From assembly GCA_964580905.1 (NCBI GenBank), contig CAZOLR010000004.1:20787-84786 (forward strand): a DNA stretch of 64,000 bases, written 5' to 3'. The notes beneath the pieces are model-generated. The model was not told where the DNA came from. It made no database searches and was given only the letters and a program-made list of their open reading frames with translations. How positions within the stretch are numbered: the first letter of the stretch is position 1; each line of letters starts with the position of its first letter. Positions 37,500 to 46,572 of this stretch are shown piece after piece. Both the position numbers and the translations under genes were made by a program. Origin of the DNA: G041228335 sp964580905 (GTDB lineage Bacteria > Pseudomonadota > Alphaproteobacteria > Puniceispirillales > UBA1172).

Positions 37500-37913
37500 T
37501 CAGGCCTGCTGGCGGCGGGCGGCATCCATGATTGCGGTGACCAGCGAGGCCAGACCATTCTTGCGGGTGGGGGAAAGATGCTCATCAAGCCCGATCTGAT
37601 AGAGAAAATCAGGCTGGGTTGAGATTATGTCAAGAGGCGTCTGGCCGGAATAGACGCGCAGCATCACGGCGATAAGGCCCTGGACAATCGCCGCATCACT
37701 GCCCGCATGAAACCGGAGAACAGGCGCGTCATATTCGGCCTTGAAATGAACCACCGACTGGCACCCGCGCAGGCGGTTTTCTTCAACCTTGTGCCTGTCC
37801 TCAAGAGGCGGCAGACGGCGCCCCATATCGATCAGATGCTGGTAGCGGTCCTCCCAGTCATCAAAGAAACTGAATTCATCGACAATTTCAGCTGCCTGCT
37901 CTGATGCTTTCAT
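37500..37913 (-). CDS. sufE: SufE-family Fe-S cluster assembly protein
   Basis: A 137-residue SufE protein, which accepts persulfide sulfur from SufS and passes it to the SufBCD scaffold. The active Cys is in NRLRGCQSVVHFKAE at about residue 51, and the N-terminal IVDEFSFFDDWEDRYQHLID is typical. GAGAGGT precedes the ATG. No other suf genes are in the window; scattered sufE is common in alphaproteobacteria. It ends 6 bp from the convergent regulator gene. Confidence 0.93.
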   Translation of the reverse strand: MKASEQAAEIVDEFSFFDDWEDRYQHLIDMGRRLPPLEDRHKVEENRLRGCQSVVHFKAEYDAPVLRFHAGSDAAIVQGLIAVMLRVYSGQTPLDIISTQPDFLYQIGLDEHLSPTRKNGLASLVTAIMDAARRQQA

Positions 37914-37945
37914 GATTGACCTCTCAGCATTGCCTTGTGTCTTAT

Positions 37946-40087
37946 CTAAGCCACATTCCGGCGTTTGCCAAGGATGTCCATCAATTCAAGAGCGGCCGCG
38001 CCGATCATTGTCCCTGCCGGAAATACCGCGGCCACCCCTTGTGTTTCAAGAACGGAAATATCCCCGGGGGGGATGATGCCGCCCACCACCACATGGATTT
38101 CATCGGCATGACGTGCCTTTAAGGCATCCTTGAGCTCCGGAACCTGGGTCAGATGGCCGGCGGCAAGTGAAGACAGGCCAATCACATCAACGCCTTCCTT
38201 AAGCGCAAGTTCAGCGGCTTCTTCGGGCGTCTGGAACAAAGGTCCGGTTACCACGTCGAATCCGGCATCGGCGAATGCAGAGGCCACAACCTTCTGCCCG
38301 CGGTCATGGCCATCCTGCCCCAGTTTGGCAATCAGAATACGTGGCGGGCGGCCTTCCTTTTCGGCAAAAGCGGCAATGCGTTCGCCCAGAAGCTCAAGCT
38401 CGTCCAGACCGGACATTTCCTTCTTCCAGACACCGCGCACGCCTCTGATTTCGGCCACATGCCGATTAAAGATCCGTTCCATGGCATCGGACATCTCGCC
38501 CACCGTAGCACCGGAACGTGCGGCTTCTACCGCCGCCTCAAGCAGATTGCGCTGGCCCAGTGCGGCGTCCGAAAGTCCGCTCAGCCTGATTTCAACCTGC
38601 TGGCTGTCACGTTCCCGCCTCAGACGGTCAAGTTTGGCCTTCTGCTGGCTGAGCACTTCAGCGTTGTTGATCCGGAGAATTTCCACCTCTTCTTCGCCCT
38701 CTTTGAGATCTGGCGGGAAAATATTCACCCCGATGATCTTCTGGCGGCCGCTGTCGATATGGGCCTGGGTCCGTGTTGCCGCCTCCTCAATCCGCTGCTT
38801 GGGCAAGCCGGCATCAATAGCTTTTGCCATACCGCCGAGACCATCAATTTCGGCAATATGCTGCTCGGCCCGGGCCACCAGATCCTGCGTCAGGGTTTCA
38901 ATGGCTGAACTGCCCCCCCAGGGATCGATGACATGGGCGGCGTTGGCTTCACCTGCCAGATGAAGCTGGGTGTTGCGGGCGATGCGGGCTGAAAAATCTG
39001 TCGGCAGGCCAAGCGCCTCATCCAGCGCATTGGTATGAAGGGATTGCGTCTGCCCGCCGACAGCGGCACTCGCCTCAATCAGGGTCCGGACCACATTGTT
39101 ATAGACATCTTGCGCCGCCAGCGACCAGCCTGATGTCTGGCAATGGGTCCTCAGCATCAGAGCTTTGGGATTGGTGATCCCGAAATGCCGGGAAAGCAGG
39201 GTTGACCAGAGCTGGCGCGCCGCCCTCAGTTTGGCAATTTCGATCAGGTATGGCATGCCGATGGCAAAGAAAAACGACAACCGCGGCACAAAAAGCTCAG
39301 CGTCCAATCCTGCGGCAAGACCTGTCCGGATATATTCGACGCCATCGGCCAGTGTATAGGCAAGCTCAAGATCCGCGGTCGCGCCAGCCTCCTGCATGTG
39401 ATAGCCCGAAATGGAAATGGAGTTAAACTTCGGCATTTCTTTTGCGGTATAGGCAAAAATATCCGAAACAATCCTGAGCGATGGACGGGGCGGATAGATA
39501 TAGGTATTCCGCACCATGAATTCTTTCAGGATATCATTCTGTATCGTGCCGGTAAGTTTTTCCGGCAACACGCCCTGTTCTTCGGCGGCCACAATATAAA
39601 GAGCCATGACCGGCAGAACCGCGCCGTTCATCGTCATGGATACGCTCATCCTGTCGAGAGGTATCCCCTGAAAGAGCTGCCGCATATCAAGGATGGAATC
39701 AATGGCCACACCGGCCATGCCGACGTCACCGGCGACACGTGGATTGTCGCTGTCATAGCCGCGATGTGTCGCCAGATCAAACGCAACCGACAACCCCATC
39801 TGCCCGGCAGCAAGATTACGGCGATAAAACGCGTTGGATTCTTCTGCGGTTGAAAATCCGGCATACTGGCGGACTGTCCAGGGACGTGTTGCGTACATGG
39901 TCGGGTAAGGGCCGCGGATGAAGGGAGCTATCCCCGGCATTCCTGATGCATCTTCCGGCAGGATATCCGCAGGATAGACCGGCGGGATGGAAATCCCCTC
40001 AGGTGACATCATGGGCGCACCATCAGCGGCAGGGGCCCGAAGCCGGTCCTCGTAACCGATCTGGCTGAAATCCGGGATACGGGTCAT
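37946..40087 (-). CDS. mutB: Methylmalonyl-CoA mutase, large (catalytic, B12-binding) subunit
   Basis: A 713-residue adenosylcobalamin enzyme that interconverts (R)-methylmalonyl-CoA and succinyl-CoA. The N-terminal part has GPYPTMYATRPWTVRQYAGF with the active-site Tyr/Arg region, then the TIM barrel (VAFDLATHRGYDSD, MTMNGAVLPVMALY). The C-terminal cobalamin domain carries the DxHxxG motif as KLGQDGHDRGQKV, with GLSSLAAGH and VVGGIIPPGD following. Length is normal. Its ATG overlaps the small-subunit stop (ATGA), so the two are translationally coupled. With mmsA it links valine/propionyl-CoA breakdown to the TCA cycle. Confidence 0.96.
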   Translation of the reverse strand: MTRIPDFSQIGYEDRLRAPAADGAPMMSPEGISIPPVYPADILPEDASGMPGIAPFIRGPYPTMYATRPWTVRQYAGFSTAEESNAFYRRNLAAGQMGLSVAFDLATHRGYDSDNPRVAGDVGMAGVAIDSILDMRQLFQGIPLDRMSVSMTMNGAVLPVMALYIVAAEEQGVLPEKLTGTIQNDILKEFMVRNTYIYPPRPSLRIVSDIFAYTAKEMPKFNSISISGYHMQEAGATADLELAYTLADGVEYIRTGLAAGLDAELFVPRLSFFFAIGMPYLIEIAKLRAARQLWSTLLSRHFGITNPKALMLRTHCQTSGWSLAAQDVYNNVVRTLIEASAAVGGQTQSLHTNALDEALGLPTDFSARIARNTQLHLAGEANAAHVIDPWGGSSAIETLTQDLVARAEQHIAEIDGLGGMAKAIDAGLPKQRIEEAATRTQAHIDSGRQKIIGVNIFPPDLKEGEEEVEILRINNAEVLSQQKAKLDRLRRERDSQQVEIRLSGLSDAALGQRNLLEAAVEAARSGATVGEMSDAMERIFNRHVAEIRGVRGVWKKEMSGLDELELLGERIAAFAEKEGRPPRILIAKLGQDGHDRGQKVVASAFADAGFDVVTGPLFQTPEEAAELALKEGVDVIGLSSLAAGHLTQVPELKDALKARHADEIHVVVGGIIPPGDISVLETQGVAAVFPAGTMIGAAALELMDILGKRRNVA

Positions 40088-41760
40088 CTTATGCTCCCGA
40101 GTGTCTGTTCCAGCAGTGCGAGAACATCGCCTTTAAACGCAGTTGCTTCAAGCTGAAAGGGTGATGCCGGCATGGCACTTAACTGCGCCAGCACCGATGC
40201 ATCCGCACCATCTGTTACGATGAGATCAGGACTGGCGGCAGCAAGCGTTTCCCTGAGGTCCTCTGCCCGAATTTTCATCGCCGTTGCGTTGATCCCGGCG
40301 GCCTGAAACCAGCGGGACGTGCCGGCAGCTCCGGTTGCCTGACCAAAATCAAGGAGGAGAACCCGCATATTCCGCCCCTCCATCCGGGCACGAAAATCCT
40401 CCCAGACCTGTGCCGGGCGATTATGGCCTCCACGGGGGCCGGATGAGGATTTGAGAACCTGCCCTGATGATCTGCCCTGAACAGCATGCAGCGTCACGCC
40501 AAGCAGAGGCGATGCCCCTGAATTCACGGATTTACGGCGCCGGAGTGATGCTTCATCTGCCCATCCCTTAATCTGGCCGGATGACAAGCTTTCGGCGAGC
40601 CCCCCTTTTTGTTCGATTTCCTGAAAATGCTCCCAGGCTTTTCTGCCAAGCTCCAGGGTAAGGCGGTCAAGATAATAAGCCCCCGCGACCGGATCCGTCA
40701 CCTGACCCAGACGCGCCTCATCCCGCATCATGTGATGACTGTTTCGTGCCAGCCTGCGCCCTCTTGCACTGCTTCCTGTCAGCCAGTCATGCGGAAGACA
40801 GGTTACAATACCAGCCCCGCCAAGCACCATCCCGAGCATGGCGGTGGTGTTTCTGAGGATATTGGTATCGGTATCAAGCGTGGTCAGATGCCGTGCCGAC
40901 GTCACCCCGTGAATACGTTCAGCCAGAACCGGATCGGACACGCCTGAGGCCGCAACCACCTGATTGAGGCCATGGCGAAGCGCACGTATCTTGGCAAGGG
41001 AAAGATACATATCCGCCTCGCCCGCCAGGCGGAATTCCATCCGCCGGAAAACAACTTCAGGATCAATGCCTTTGTCTTCGGCCTGCCGCAAAATGGCAAC
41101 GCATCCTGCAAGCACCACTGCCAGTTCTCCTGCCGCCGTCAGACCCAGCTGGTGGTAAAGATCACCTGCCACCGCGAAAGGCCGGATATGAGCCATGCCT
41201 GCCCCTGTTCCGGCCATCCAGTCCAGCGCAGACCCGAGCGCCTGACCTGCCTCTTTCCTGCTTTGGATGCCGCATGCCACCATGGCCAGAGGATCTGCCC
41301 CGAAACAGGCATGCATCTTTTCAGGACTTGCCCCTGCCTCTTTAAAGGCTGAAAGAATTGCCGTCATTGCCCTGTCGATTTCCGGCCCCGGTTCCATGGC
41401 AAAGGACACAGCCTCGATCAGCACATTCTGTAACGCTCCCGGAAGAAGAGAGATATCCGTATCAGACGGAAATTCTATTCGCTGGGCACCACCGGACAAC
41501 TCTTCAAGAAGCGCTGCATTGAGCTCTTTTTCCCCGGCCTGAGGTTCAATTCGCTGGGAGATGATCCATTCCCGGGGCACGGTGATGGCGGCACCGTCGC
41601 GTTGAGGGCTGTGCTGGCTTGTGTAAAGAGCCTGAACAGGGATGCCATCTTCGGTAATCTTTTCAAGACCGGATAGTGATGCACCCTTAAGGGTGGCTTC
41701 GGCCAGACGCGCCCAATCTTCGTATGTTGCCTTACGGTGTTGTGAATGATCTTCTGGCAT
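40084..41760 (-). CDS. mutA: Methylmalonyl-CoA mutase, small subunit
   Basis: A 558-residue beta subunit paralogous to the large one. Barrel remnants include RIEFPSDTDISLL, HHMMRDEARLGQVTDPVAGA and YYLDRLT. The C-terminal domain (MRVLLLDFGQATGAAGTSRW) lacks the DxHxxG cobalamin motif, as expected for the structural subunit of heterodimeric mutases. It is the first gene of the two-gene operon. No meaB/argK chaperone gene is adjacent. Confidence 0.92.
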   Translation of the reverse strand: MPEDHSQHRKATYEDWARLAEATLKGASLSGLEKITEDGIPVQALYTSQHSPQRDGAAITVPREWIISQRIEPQAGEKELNAALLEELSGGAQRIEFPSDTDISLLPGALQNVLIEAVSFAMEPGPEIDRAMTAILSAFKEAGASPEKMHACFGADPLAMVACGIQSRKEAGQALGSALDWMAGTGAGMAHIRPFAVAGDLYHQLGLTAAGELAVVLAGCVAILRQAEDKGIDPEVVFRRMEFRLAGEADMYLSLAKIRALRHGLNQVVAASGVSDPVLAERIHGVTSARHLTTLDTDTNILRNTTAMLGMVLGGAGIVTCLPHDWLTGSSARGRRLARNSHHMMRDEARLGQVTDPVAGAYYLDRLTLELGRKAWEHFQEIEQKGGLAESLSSGQIKGWADEASLRRRKSVNSGASPLLGVTLHAVQGRSSGQVLKSSSGPRGGHNRPAQVWEDFRARMEGRNMRVLLLDFGQATGAAGTSRWFQAAGINATAMKIRAEDLRETLAAASPDLIVTDGADASVLAQLSAMPASPFQLEATAFKGDVLALLEQTLGSIR

Positions 41761-41935
41761 AGGAATTTTCCGTTGCCTATTTATACCTGAAAACCCGTGA
41801 TCAAGGCAAGGTAAAGGCTGTAAGCTTCCGGCGCATCCGCATCACCCCGAAGATGCGTTTTCTTGCACCAATGGGTATTTGCTGGCAATCTGAACTGGCC
41901 TCAAGAGACGCGCTTTCAGCAAGGTTGTTACAGGA

Positions 41936-43375
41936 ATGAGCGGAAATATGGCAGTTACGACAGTATTGCTGGTGATCACTGCGCTAAGGGTGATGGCCAT
42001 TGCGGTAACCCCGCTTGGCCTTGACGTGGAGGAGGCCCAGTACTGGCTCTGGAGCCAGACACCTGATGCGGGCTATTTTTCCAAACCTCCCATGATCGCC
42101 TGGTGGATCGGCCTGACAACGGCAATCGCAGGCCATACCGAATTCGGCGTCCGGATGGCGGCGCCGTTTCTGCAATTGATTTCAGCCATGCTGATCGGCC
42201 GTATCGCTTCTCTATCCTATGGCCGGCTGGCCGGAGCGCTCGCCGCCCTGATATGGATCAGCCTTCCGGCAAGCGCCATCGGCGGCATCATCATGTCCAC
42301 CGACAGCCCCATGCTGCTCTTTCTTCTGGCAATGATATTGGTGCTGACACCGCTGGCGAAAGGGGAGAGGATAAGCGGTATCGAATCTGGTCTTGCCGGA
42401 ATTTTTGCCGGCCTTGCGATGATGTCCAAATACGCGGCGATCTACCTGACATTCGGTCTTGTCATCTGGTGGTTCTGGCAGGGGCGGCTGGATCGAAACG
42501 TCAGGCCCGGGCATGTGTTGCTGTTTCTTGCCGGCCTGCTGATCAGCCTCAGCCCAAATCTGATCTGGAATCTCAATCATGGATTTGTCACCGTCGGGCA
42601 TCTCAGCCATAACGCCAATCTTGATGAGGCGACCTATTCCATCCTCAGAGCCCTGAATTTTCTCCTCTCCCAGGCCGGTGTTATCGGCCCGCTCATCATG
42701 GCCTGCTGGATCTTCTCTTTGATCGGCTCGGATGGTGGCAGACTATCCCGCTTCTGGATTTCTCTCAGCATTCCGGCACTGACTGTGATCACCGTTCAGG
42801 CATTCATGTCTGATGCCAATGCCAACTGGGCGCTTGCCTCATGGCCCAGCGCGATCGTTCTCCTGTCGGGATGGCTGGCCCGGAACTGGCGGGGATGGAG
42901 CCGGGTTTTCGGGCAGGTTTCCATCGGGGTGAATTTCATTCTCAGCGGTATTCTTCTTTTATCCGTGATGGCCGGAAGCCTCGGCCCTCTGACCCCGGCG
43001 TCAGACCCGCTCAGGCGTCTCCGCGGCTGGGATCAACATGCCGGTGATCTTGCAAAGCAATTATACGATTTCCCCGCTGAGGTGGTTGTCACGGAACGGC
43101 GTGGCGTTGCCGCAAAGATGTTCTGGGCATTGCGTGACACAGACATTTCGGTTGAACTCATCGACTTCAATGGCATTGCCGATAATCATTATGAGCATCG
43201 CCATCCCTGGACACCGGTTAAGGGACGTCGCGTGATATTGGTCAACGAGTCCGCAACAGCCGAAAACAGCGGGATGATCTTTGACGCTTCTCCAAGCCTG
43301 TCGCAAACACGCATCAGCCAGCGGCGAGAGAGAGCACTCTACTTTCATCCCGCAGTTGAAACAGGGGCGCGTTAG
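41936..43375 (+). CDS. ArnT/PMT-like family 39 glycosyltransferase
   Basis: A 479-residue multi-pass membrane protein with about 10-12 helices. The N-terminal loop has VEEAQYWLWSQTPDAGYFSK followed by PPMIAWWIG, the catalytic acidic-residue region of ArnT/dolichyl-phosphate-mannose transferases. These move sugars from undecaprenyl-phosphate carriers onto lipid A, proteins or glycans on the periplasmic side. ATG at 41936 directly abuts an AGGA, so the ATG at 41948 may be the real start. The last 120 residues form a soluble domain (FPAEVVVTERRGVAAKMFWA). Its stop overlaps the convergent mntR stop by 4 bp. Acceptor unknown. Confidence 0.87.
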   Translation: MSGNMAVTTVLLVITALRVMAIAVTPLGLDVEEAQYWLWSQTPDAGYFSKPPMIAWWIGLTTAIAGHTEFGVRMAAPFLQLISAMLIGRIASLSYGRLAGALAALIWISLPASAIGGIIMSTDSPMLLFLLAMILVLTPLAKGERISGIESGLAGIFAGLAMMSKYAAIYLTFGLVIWWFWQGRLDRNVRPGHVLLFLAGLLISLSPNLIWNLNHGFVTVGHLSHNANLDEATYSILRALNFLLSQAGVIGPLIMACWIFSLIGSDGGRLSRFWISLSIPALTVITVQAFMSDANANWALASWPSAIVLLSGWLARNWRGWSRVFGQVSIGVNFILSGILLLSVMAGSLGPLTPASDPLRRLRGWDQHAGDLAKQLYDFPAEVVVTERRGVAAKMFWALRDTDISVELIDFNGIADNHYEHRHPWTPVKGRRVILVNESATAENSGMIFDASPSLSQTRISQRRERALYFHPAVETGAR

Positions 43376-43851
43376 GACCTGACACCCTTTTTGATGACGT
43401 TCCGGAACGCGCTCAGCGTCTCGTGGCTGACATGGTGTTCAAGACCTTCGGCATCCGCTTCGGCAATCTCGGGGTCAACACCAATTGCGATCAGAAAATC
43501 CCGGACAACCGCATGCCTTTTGGCGCAACGTTCGGCAAGCTCCCGGCCTTCTTCTGTCAAAAAGATCGAACGGTAGGGCTGGGTTATGACCAACCCTTCT
43601 CTGGCCAGTCGCTGAATGGTGGCATTTACGGTCGGCGCCGTCACCCCAAAGCGGGCGGCCAGATCAACCGCACGGGCCTCACCGGTTTCGGCAATGAGGT
43701 CGGCGATCATCTCAACGTAATCTTCCGCCACCTCACTCTGGTGCGCACGGCGGATCCGCTCAAATCGGCTGGCGCTTTCATCAGCCCTGGCCTGCCTTTC
43801 CGCCGGTGATGTATCCAAGGTTCCCATCGGACGTCCCGTTGTGTTTCCCAT
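43372..43851 (-). CDS. mntR: Manganese-responsive regulator MntR (DtxR family)
   Basis: A 159-residue DtxR/MntR-type repressor. The winged helix (DYVEMIADLIAETGEARAVD, LAARFGVTAPTVNATIQRLA) is followed by the metal-binding dimerisation domain with RHAVVRDFLIAIGVDPEIAE and ADAEGLEHHVSHETL, which supply the His/Glu ligands of the MntR type. No SH3 domain is present, as in MntR. Binding of Mn2+ would let it repress manganese uptake genes, none of which is adjacent. An ATG at 43827 is an alternative start that removes eight residues. Confidence 0.9.
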   Translation of the reverse strand: MGNTTGRPMGTLDTSPAERQARADESASRFERIRRAHQSEVAEDYVEMIADLIAETGEARAVDLAARFGVTAPTVNATIQRLAREGLVITQPYRSIFLTEEGRELAERCAKRHAVVRDFLIAIGVDPEIAEADAEGLEHHVSHETLSAFRNVIKKGVRS

Positions 43852-43983
43852 CTGGCTTCAGTTGCGATGAATTAATCCCGCAGACGTTTTTAAGCCCTTG
43901 CAACAACACTTAAAAGTATATCAGTTTCAAGTAAAGCAAAAAACTTAGGTGAAGCAAAATTCATTACGGATCTTTATACTATC

Positions 43984-44011
43984 TTGAAGCGTGAAGCCGT
44001 CACGCTATGAT
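43984..44011 (+). promoter_or_regulatory. Promoter with an embedded inverted repeat, upstream of DUF1244-gapR-pyrF
   Basis: TTGAAG (43984-43989) and TATGAT (44006-44011) are 16 bases apart and 39 bp before the DUF1244 start. Between them lies an exact inverted repeat GCGTGA-N5-TCACGC (43989-44005), overlapping the last base of the -35 box and ending directly before the -10 box. Its position would let a bound regulator control RNA polymerase. No regulator with this site is known to me. Confidence 0.45.
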
Positions 44012-44049
44012 GGCCTGATATATTTTCATCTGATTTCAGGGAGCTGATT

Positions 44050-44346
44050 ATGGCCAGAACGTCATCAAGGACCGAGCTTGAAGCGGCTGCGTTTCGGCGG
44101 TTGGTTGCACATCTTCAGGAACGGACGGATGTCCAGAATATCGATATGATGAATCTCGCCGGTTTCTGCCGCAACTGCCTCTCCCGCTGGTACAGGGAAG
44201 CCGCCGAAGATGCCGGGCAGCCCGTTGACAACGACACCGCCCGGGAACTTGTCTACGGCATGCCCTACGCGGAATGGAAGGAAAAATACCAGACCGAAGC
44301 CACGCCTGAACAGATGGAAGCACTCAAGAAATCCCACAGCCATTAA
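44050..44346 (+). CDS. DUF1244 domain-containing protein
   Basis: A 98-residue protein that closely follows the DUF1244 family: AAFRRLVAHLQERTDVQNID, NLAGFCRNCLSRWYREAAED, and VYGMPYAEWKEKYQTEATPE. The conserved CRNC pair could bind metal or be redox-active, but the function of the family is not known to me. The family is widespread in alphaproteobacteria. GGGAGCTG precedes the ATG. It is followed by gapR (32 bp) and pyrF (7 bp), and the three are probably co-transcribed. Confidence 0.9.
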   Translation: MARTSSRTELEAAAFRRLVAHLQERTDVQNIDMMNLAGFCRNCLSRWYREAAEDAGQPVDNDTARELVYGMPYAEWKEKYQTEATPEQMEALKKSHSH

Positions 44347-44378
44347 CCCAATAGCCAAAACCACTGAGAGAACAGCCC

Positions 44379-44636
44379 ATGCCGTCGGAACACCTCAATA
44401 CAGGGGCACCTGCCCCGGAAATGCTGCGCCAATACGTGGAGAGAATCGAACGCCTTGAAGAAGAGAAAGCCGGCCTGATGGCAGATATCCGTGATGTCTA
44501 CGCCGAAGCCAAGGGCCACGGGCTTGACCCGAAGATCATGCGCCAGGTGATCAAGCTGCGCGGCATGGACAGAGACAGCCTGATGGAACAGGATGCCGTG
44601 CTTGAGCTCTATCGCTCCGCTCTCGGTATTCTCTGA
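44379..44636 (+). CDS. gapR: GapR-type nucleoid-associated protein (DUF2312)
   Basis: An 85-residue protein matching the DUF2312/GapR family: EMLRQYVERIERLEEEKAGL, MADIRDVYAEAKGHGLDPKI, MRQVIKLRGMDRDSLMEQDA. GapR in Caulobacter forms an alpha-helical clamp on overtwisted, AT-rich DNA ahead of replication forks and RNA polymerase. The N-terminal half is a coiled coil. It is encoded between a DUF1244 gene and pyrF; pairing with DUF1244 is a frequent arrangement as far as I recall. This gene is one of the best class-level markers of the window. Confidence 0.93.
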   Translation: MPSEHLNTGAPAPEMLRQYVERIERLEEEKAGLMADIRDVYAEAKGHGLDPKIMRQVIKLRGMDRDSLMEQDAVLELYRSALGIL

Positions 44637-44643
44637 GGTCACG

Positions 44644-45558
44644 ATGATGGCGCAACAGCCGGATTTTGCCAGCCGCCTGATCGAACAGACCCGTGCACGC
44701 GGCAACCCGCTCTGCGCCGGGATCGACCCTCATCTTGACCTTATCCCGCAATTGTTCCGGCGTGGAGACATGTCCGATACCGCACACACCACCGCCGAAA
44801 GCGTACGTGATTTCTGTTTCGAGCTGCTTGGCCGCCTTGGCGGCAAGGTGCCGGTCATTAAACCACAGGCCGCGATGTTTGAACGCCTGGGCCCCGCCGG
44901 CATGTCTGTTCTTGCAGATCTGTCCCGGGAGGCGATGGCGATGGGAATGCTGGTCATCATGGATGCCAAGCGCGGCGATATCGGCTCCACTTCGGCGGCC
45001 TATGCCAAAGGCTGGCTCGGGCATGATGCAGGTTTTCCCTCTGACGCACTGACGGTTAATCCTTTCCTCGGCCTTGATACGCTGGTGCCATTCCTCGATC
45101 AGGCTGATGCCACCTCCACAGGCCTGTTTATCCTGACCCGGACAAGCAATCCCGGCTCGGCTGATATTCAGGGCATCGAAGCGCATGACGGCCGCCCTGT
45201 CTTTCATCATCTTGCGGATGGGCTCAGACCATTGATGGAAGCACGAGAAGGACGTTCAGGCTTCTCAAGCCTCGGCATCGTCGCCGGGGCAACATGGCCG
45301 GAAGAAGCCCAGATCCTGCGGCGCCTTCTGCCCTCAGCCCTGTTCCTTATCCCCGGCTTTGGCGCCCAGGGGGGCGGACGTGAAGAAGCGCTGGCTGGGT
45401 TGGTGGACGGCCCTGAAGGGCCTGAAGGCGGAGTGGTCAATACCTCAAGGGGCATCTGTTTTCCGGCCGAAGCGGCGGAATCTCGTCAGTTGGCAGGCTG
45501 GCGGCAGGCCATCGGCAAGGCCGTCGATAACTCAATCCGGACAATACGTGGCAACTGA
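44644..45558 (+). CDS. pyrF: Orotidine 5'-phosphate decarboxylase, type 2
   Basis: A 304-residue OMP decarboxylase, last step of UMP synthesis. The catalytic DxKxxD array is MDAKRGDIGSTSAAYAKGWL, the form seen in the longer type 2 PyrF (about 270-310 residues) rather than the 230-residue E. coli type. NPLCAGIDPHLDLIP is the conserved N-terminal strand, and IPGFGAQGG plus VNTSRGICF bind phosphate. GAGG before the ATG at 44644 decides the start; the frame open from 44593 overlaps gapR. Gap to gapR is 7 bp. Confidence 0.95.
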   Translation: MMAQQPDFASRLIEQTRARGNPLCAGIDPHLDLIPQLFRRGDMSDTAHTTAESVRDFCFELLGRLGGKVPVIKPQAAMFERLGPAGMSVLADLSREAMAMGMLVIMDAKRGDIGSTSAAYAKGWLGHDAGFPSDALTVNPFLGLDTLVPFLDQADATSTGLFILTRTSNPGSADIQGIEAHDGRPVFHHLADGLRPLMEAREGRSGFSSLGIVAGATWPEEAQILRRLLPSALFLIPGFGAQGGGREEALAGLVDGPEGPEGGVVNTSRGICFPAEAAESRQLAGWRQAIGKAVDNSIRTIRGN

Positions 45559-45622
45559 TTCTGCGCTTTCCTGAAACAGTCAGGTTACACAATATCTCTT
45601 CTGAGGAAAAAGGGCAGAAGGG

Positions 45623-46342
45623 TCAACGTGGCTTAAAGGTGAAATTCCTGGCGGCTGCCTGAACCCTGACGCCGGTATCATCGCTGTCGGCGCCGACGGC
45701 AATATAGATCGGGTTGGCGGGCTCAAAGCCAAAGGCGGCTTTGAAATCACGGACAATGTCGACTTCTTCTTCATACCATCTGCCGGTTTCAGCTGAAGGA
45801 AGCTTGCGGATAATCATGGCCCCATATTTTCCCGTATAGGGGTTTTCAAACCTCTCCCTGAGACCTGCACCACCACCCCAGACATAGGTCAGCACACGTC
45901 CCGGTGTGTTCCTGCCCTTGAGCGCCTCAATCAGCGGGCGTTGTAATTGTTCGGAAAAACTGGCCTCATTCTGTTGCCAGGGAAAGGCGATATATATCGC
46001 CAGTGTCCGGTCATCACCACCTTTGCGGGTTGTGTCCGTATCAACCCCGGCAAGTTCGCTTCGCCATTGCCAGCTTAAGACGGGATTGCGGCCTATATCT
46101 GTATCCAGCGTCAGAAAAGCAACGGAAACCGTGCGATCCGATGTCACGTTAACCCCGATGACGCGGCCACCTTCGGTAATGGCCCCGAATTGATTGGGCT
46201 TGGCATCCTCAAATAAAATCTCATCCCAGCCGGCGCCGATCAGGGCCGCGTCAAGTTCTGCCCGGGCTTGAGGGACGACGATCATCACTCCCATGGCAAA
46301 TACCAGGGCTGTCACGGCGACACATATTCTGCTGATAGCCAA
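45623..46342 (-). CDS. Exported DUF3047 family protein
   Basis: A 239-residue protein with a signal peptide (VTALVFAMGVMIVVP, cleavage near QARA). The body matches DUF3047: VLSWQWRSELAGVDTDTTRK, GGDDRTLAIYIAFPW and then WYEEEVDIVRDFKAAFG, ending with IAVGADSDDTGVRVQAAARN. This family is periplasmic, of unknown function, and often lies beside c-type or redox genes in other genomes; here it stands alone. The fold probably resembles carbohydrate-binding jelly rolls (weak inference). Divergent from the cold-shock gene. Confidence 0.8.
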   Translation of the reverse strand: MAISRICVAVTALVFAMGVMIVVPQARAELDAALIGAGWDEILFEDAKPNQFGAITEGGRVIGVNVTSDRTVSVAFLTLDTDIGRNPVLSWQWRSELAGVDTDTTRKGGDDRTLAIYIAFPWQQNEASFSEQLQRPLIEALKGRNTPGRVLTYVWGGGAGLRERFENPYTGKYGAMIIRKLPSAETGRWYEEEVDIVRDFKAAFGFEPANPIYIAVGADSDDTGVRVQAAARNFTFKPR

Positions 46343-46411
46343 AGGCGTCGTCCTCCATCCGGGTTTCGATAATGTTTTTCACCATAATCCGGGAAAGAAT
46401 TTTTCACAATT

Positions 46412-46490
46412 ATGATTATCATTAAGTGTTTATTAATAAATTTCAAATACCATTGGTTTTATACGATTCGCACCTTTTAAGGTGAAAATC
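46412..46490. promoter_or_regulatory. Two inverted repeats between DUF3047 and cold-shock genes
   Basis: ATGAT-T-ATCAT at 46412-46422 looks like half of a Fur-type box (inference). Further on, GATT-CG-CACCTT-TT-AAGGTG-AA-AATC at 46465-46490 is a longer, nearly perfect inverted repeat about 85 bp before the cold-shock start. It may fold in the leader of the cold-shock mRNA or bind a regulator. The whole gap (46343-46572) has no coding potential. Confidence 0.35.
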
Positions 46491-46572
46491 GTCTGTGGAA
46501 CTGTTTCACGCTGATGGGCGCGAAAAAATTAACGCGAAGATATTTTCGCAATGCGTATGAAAGATAAAAGCG

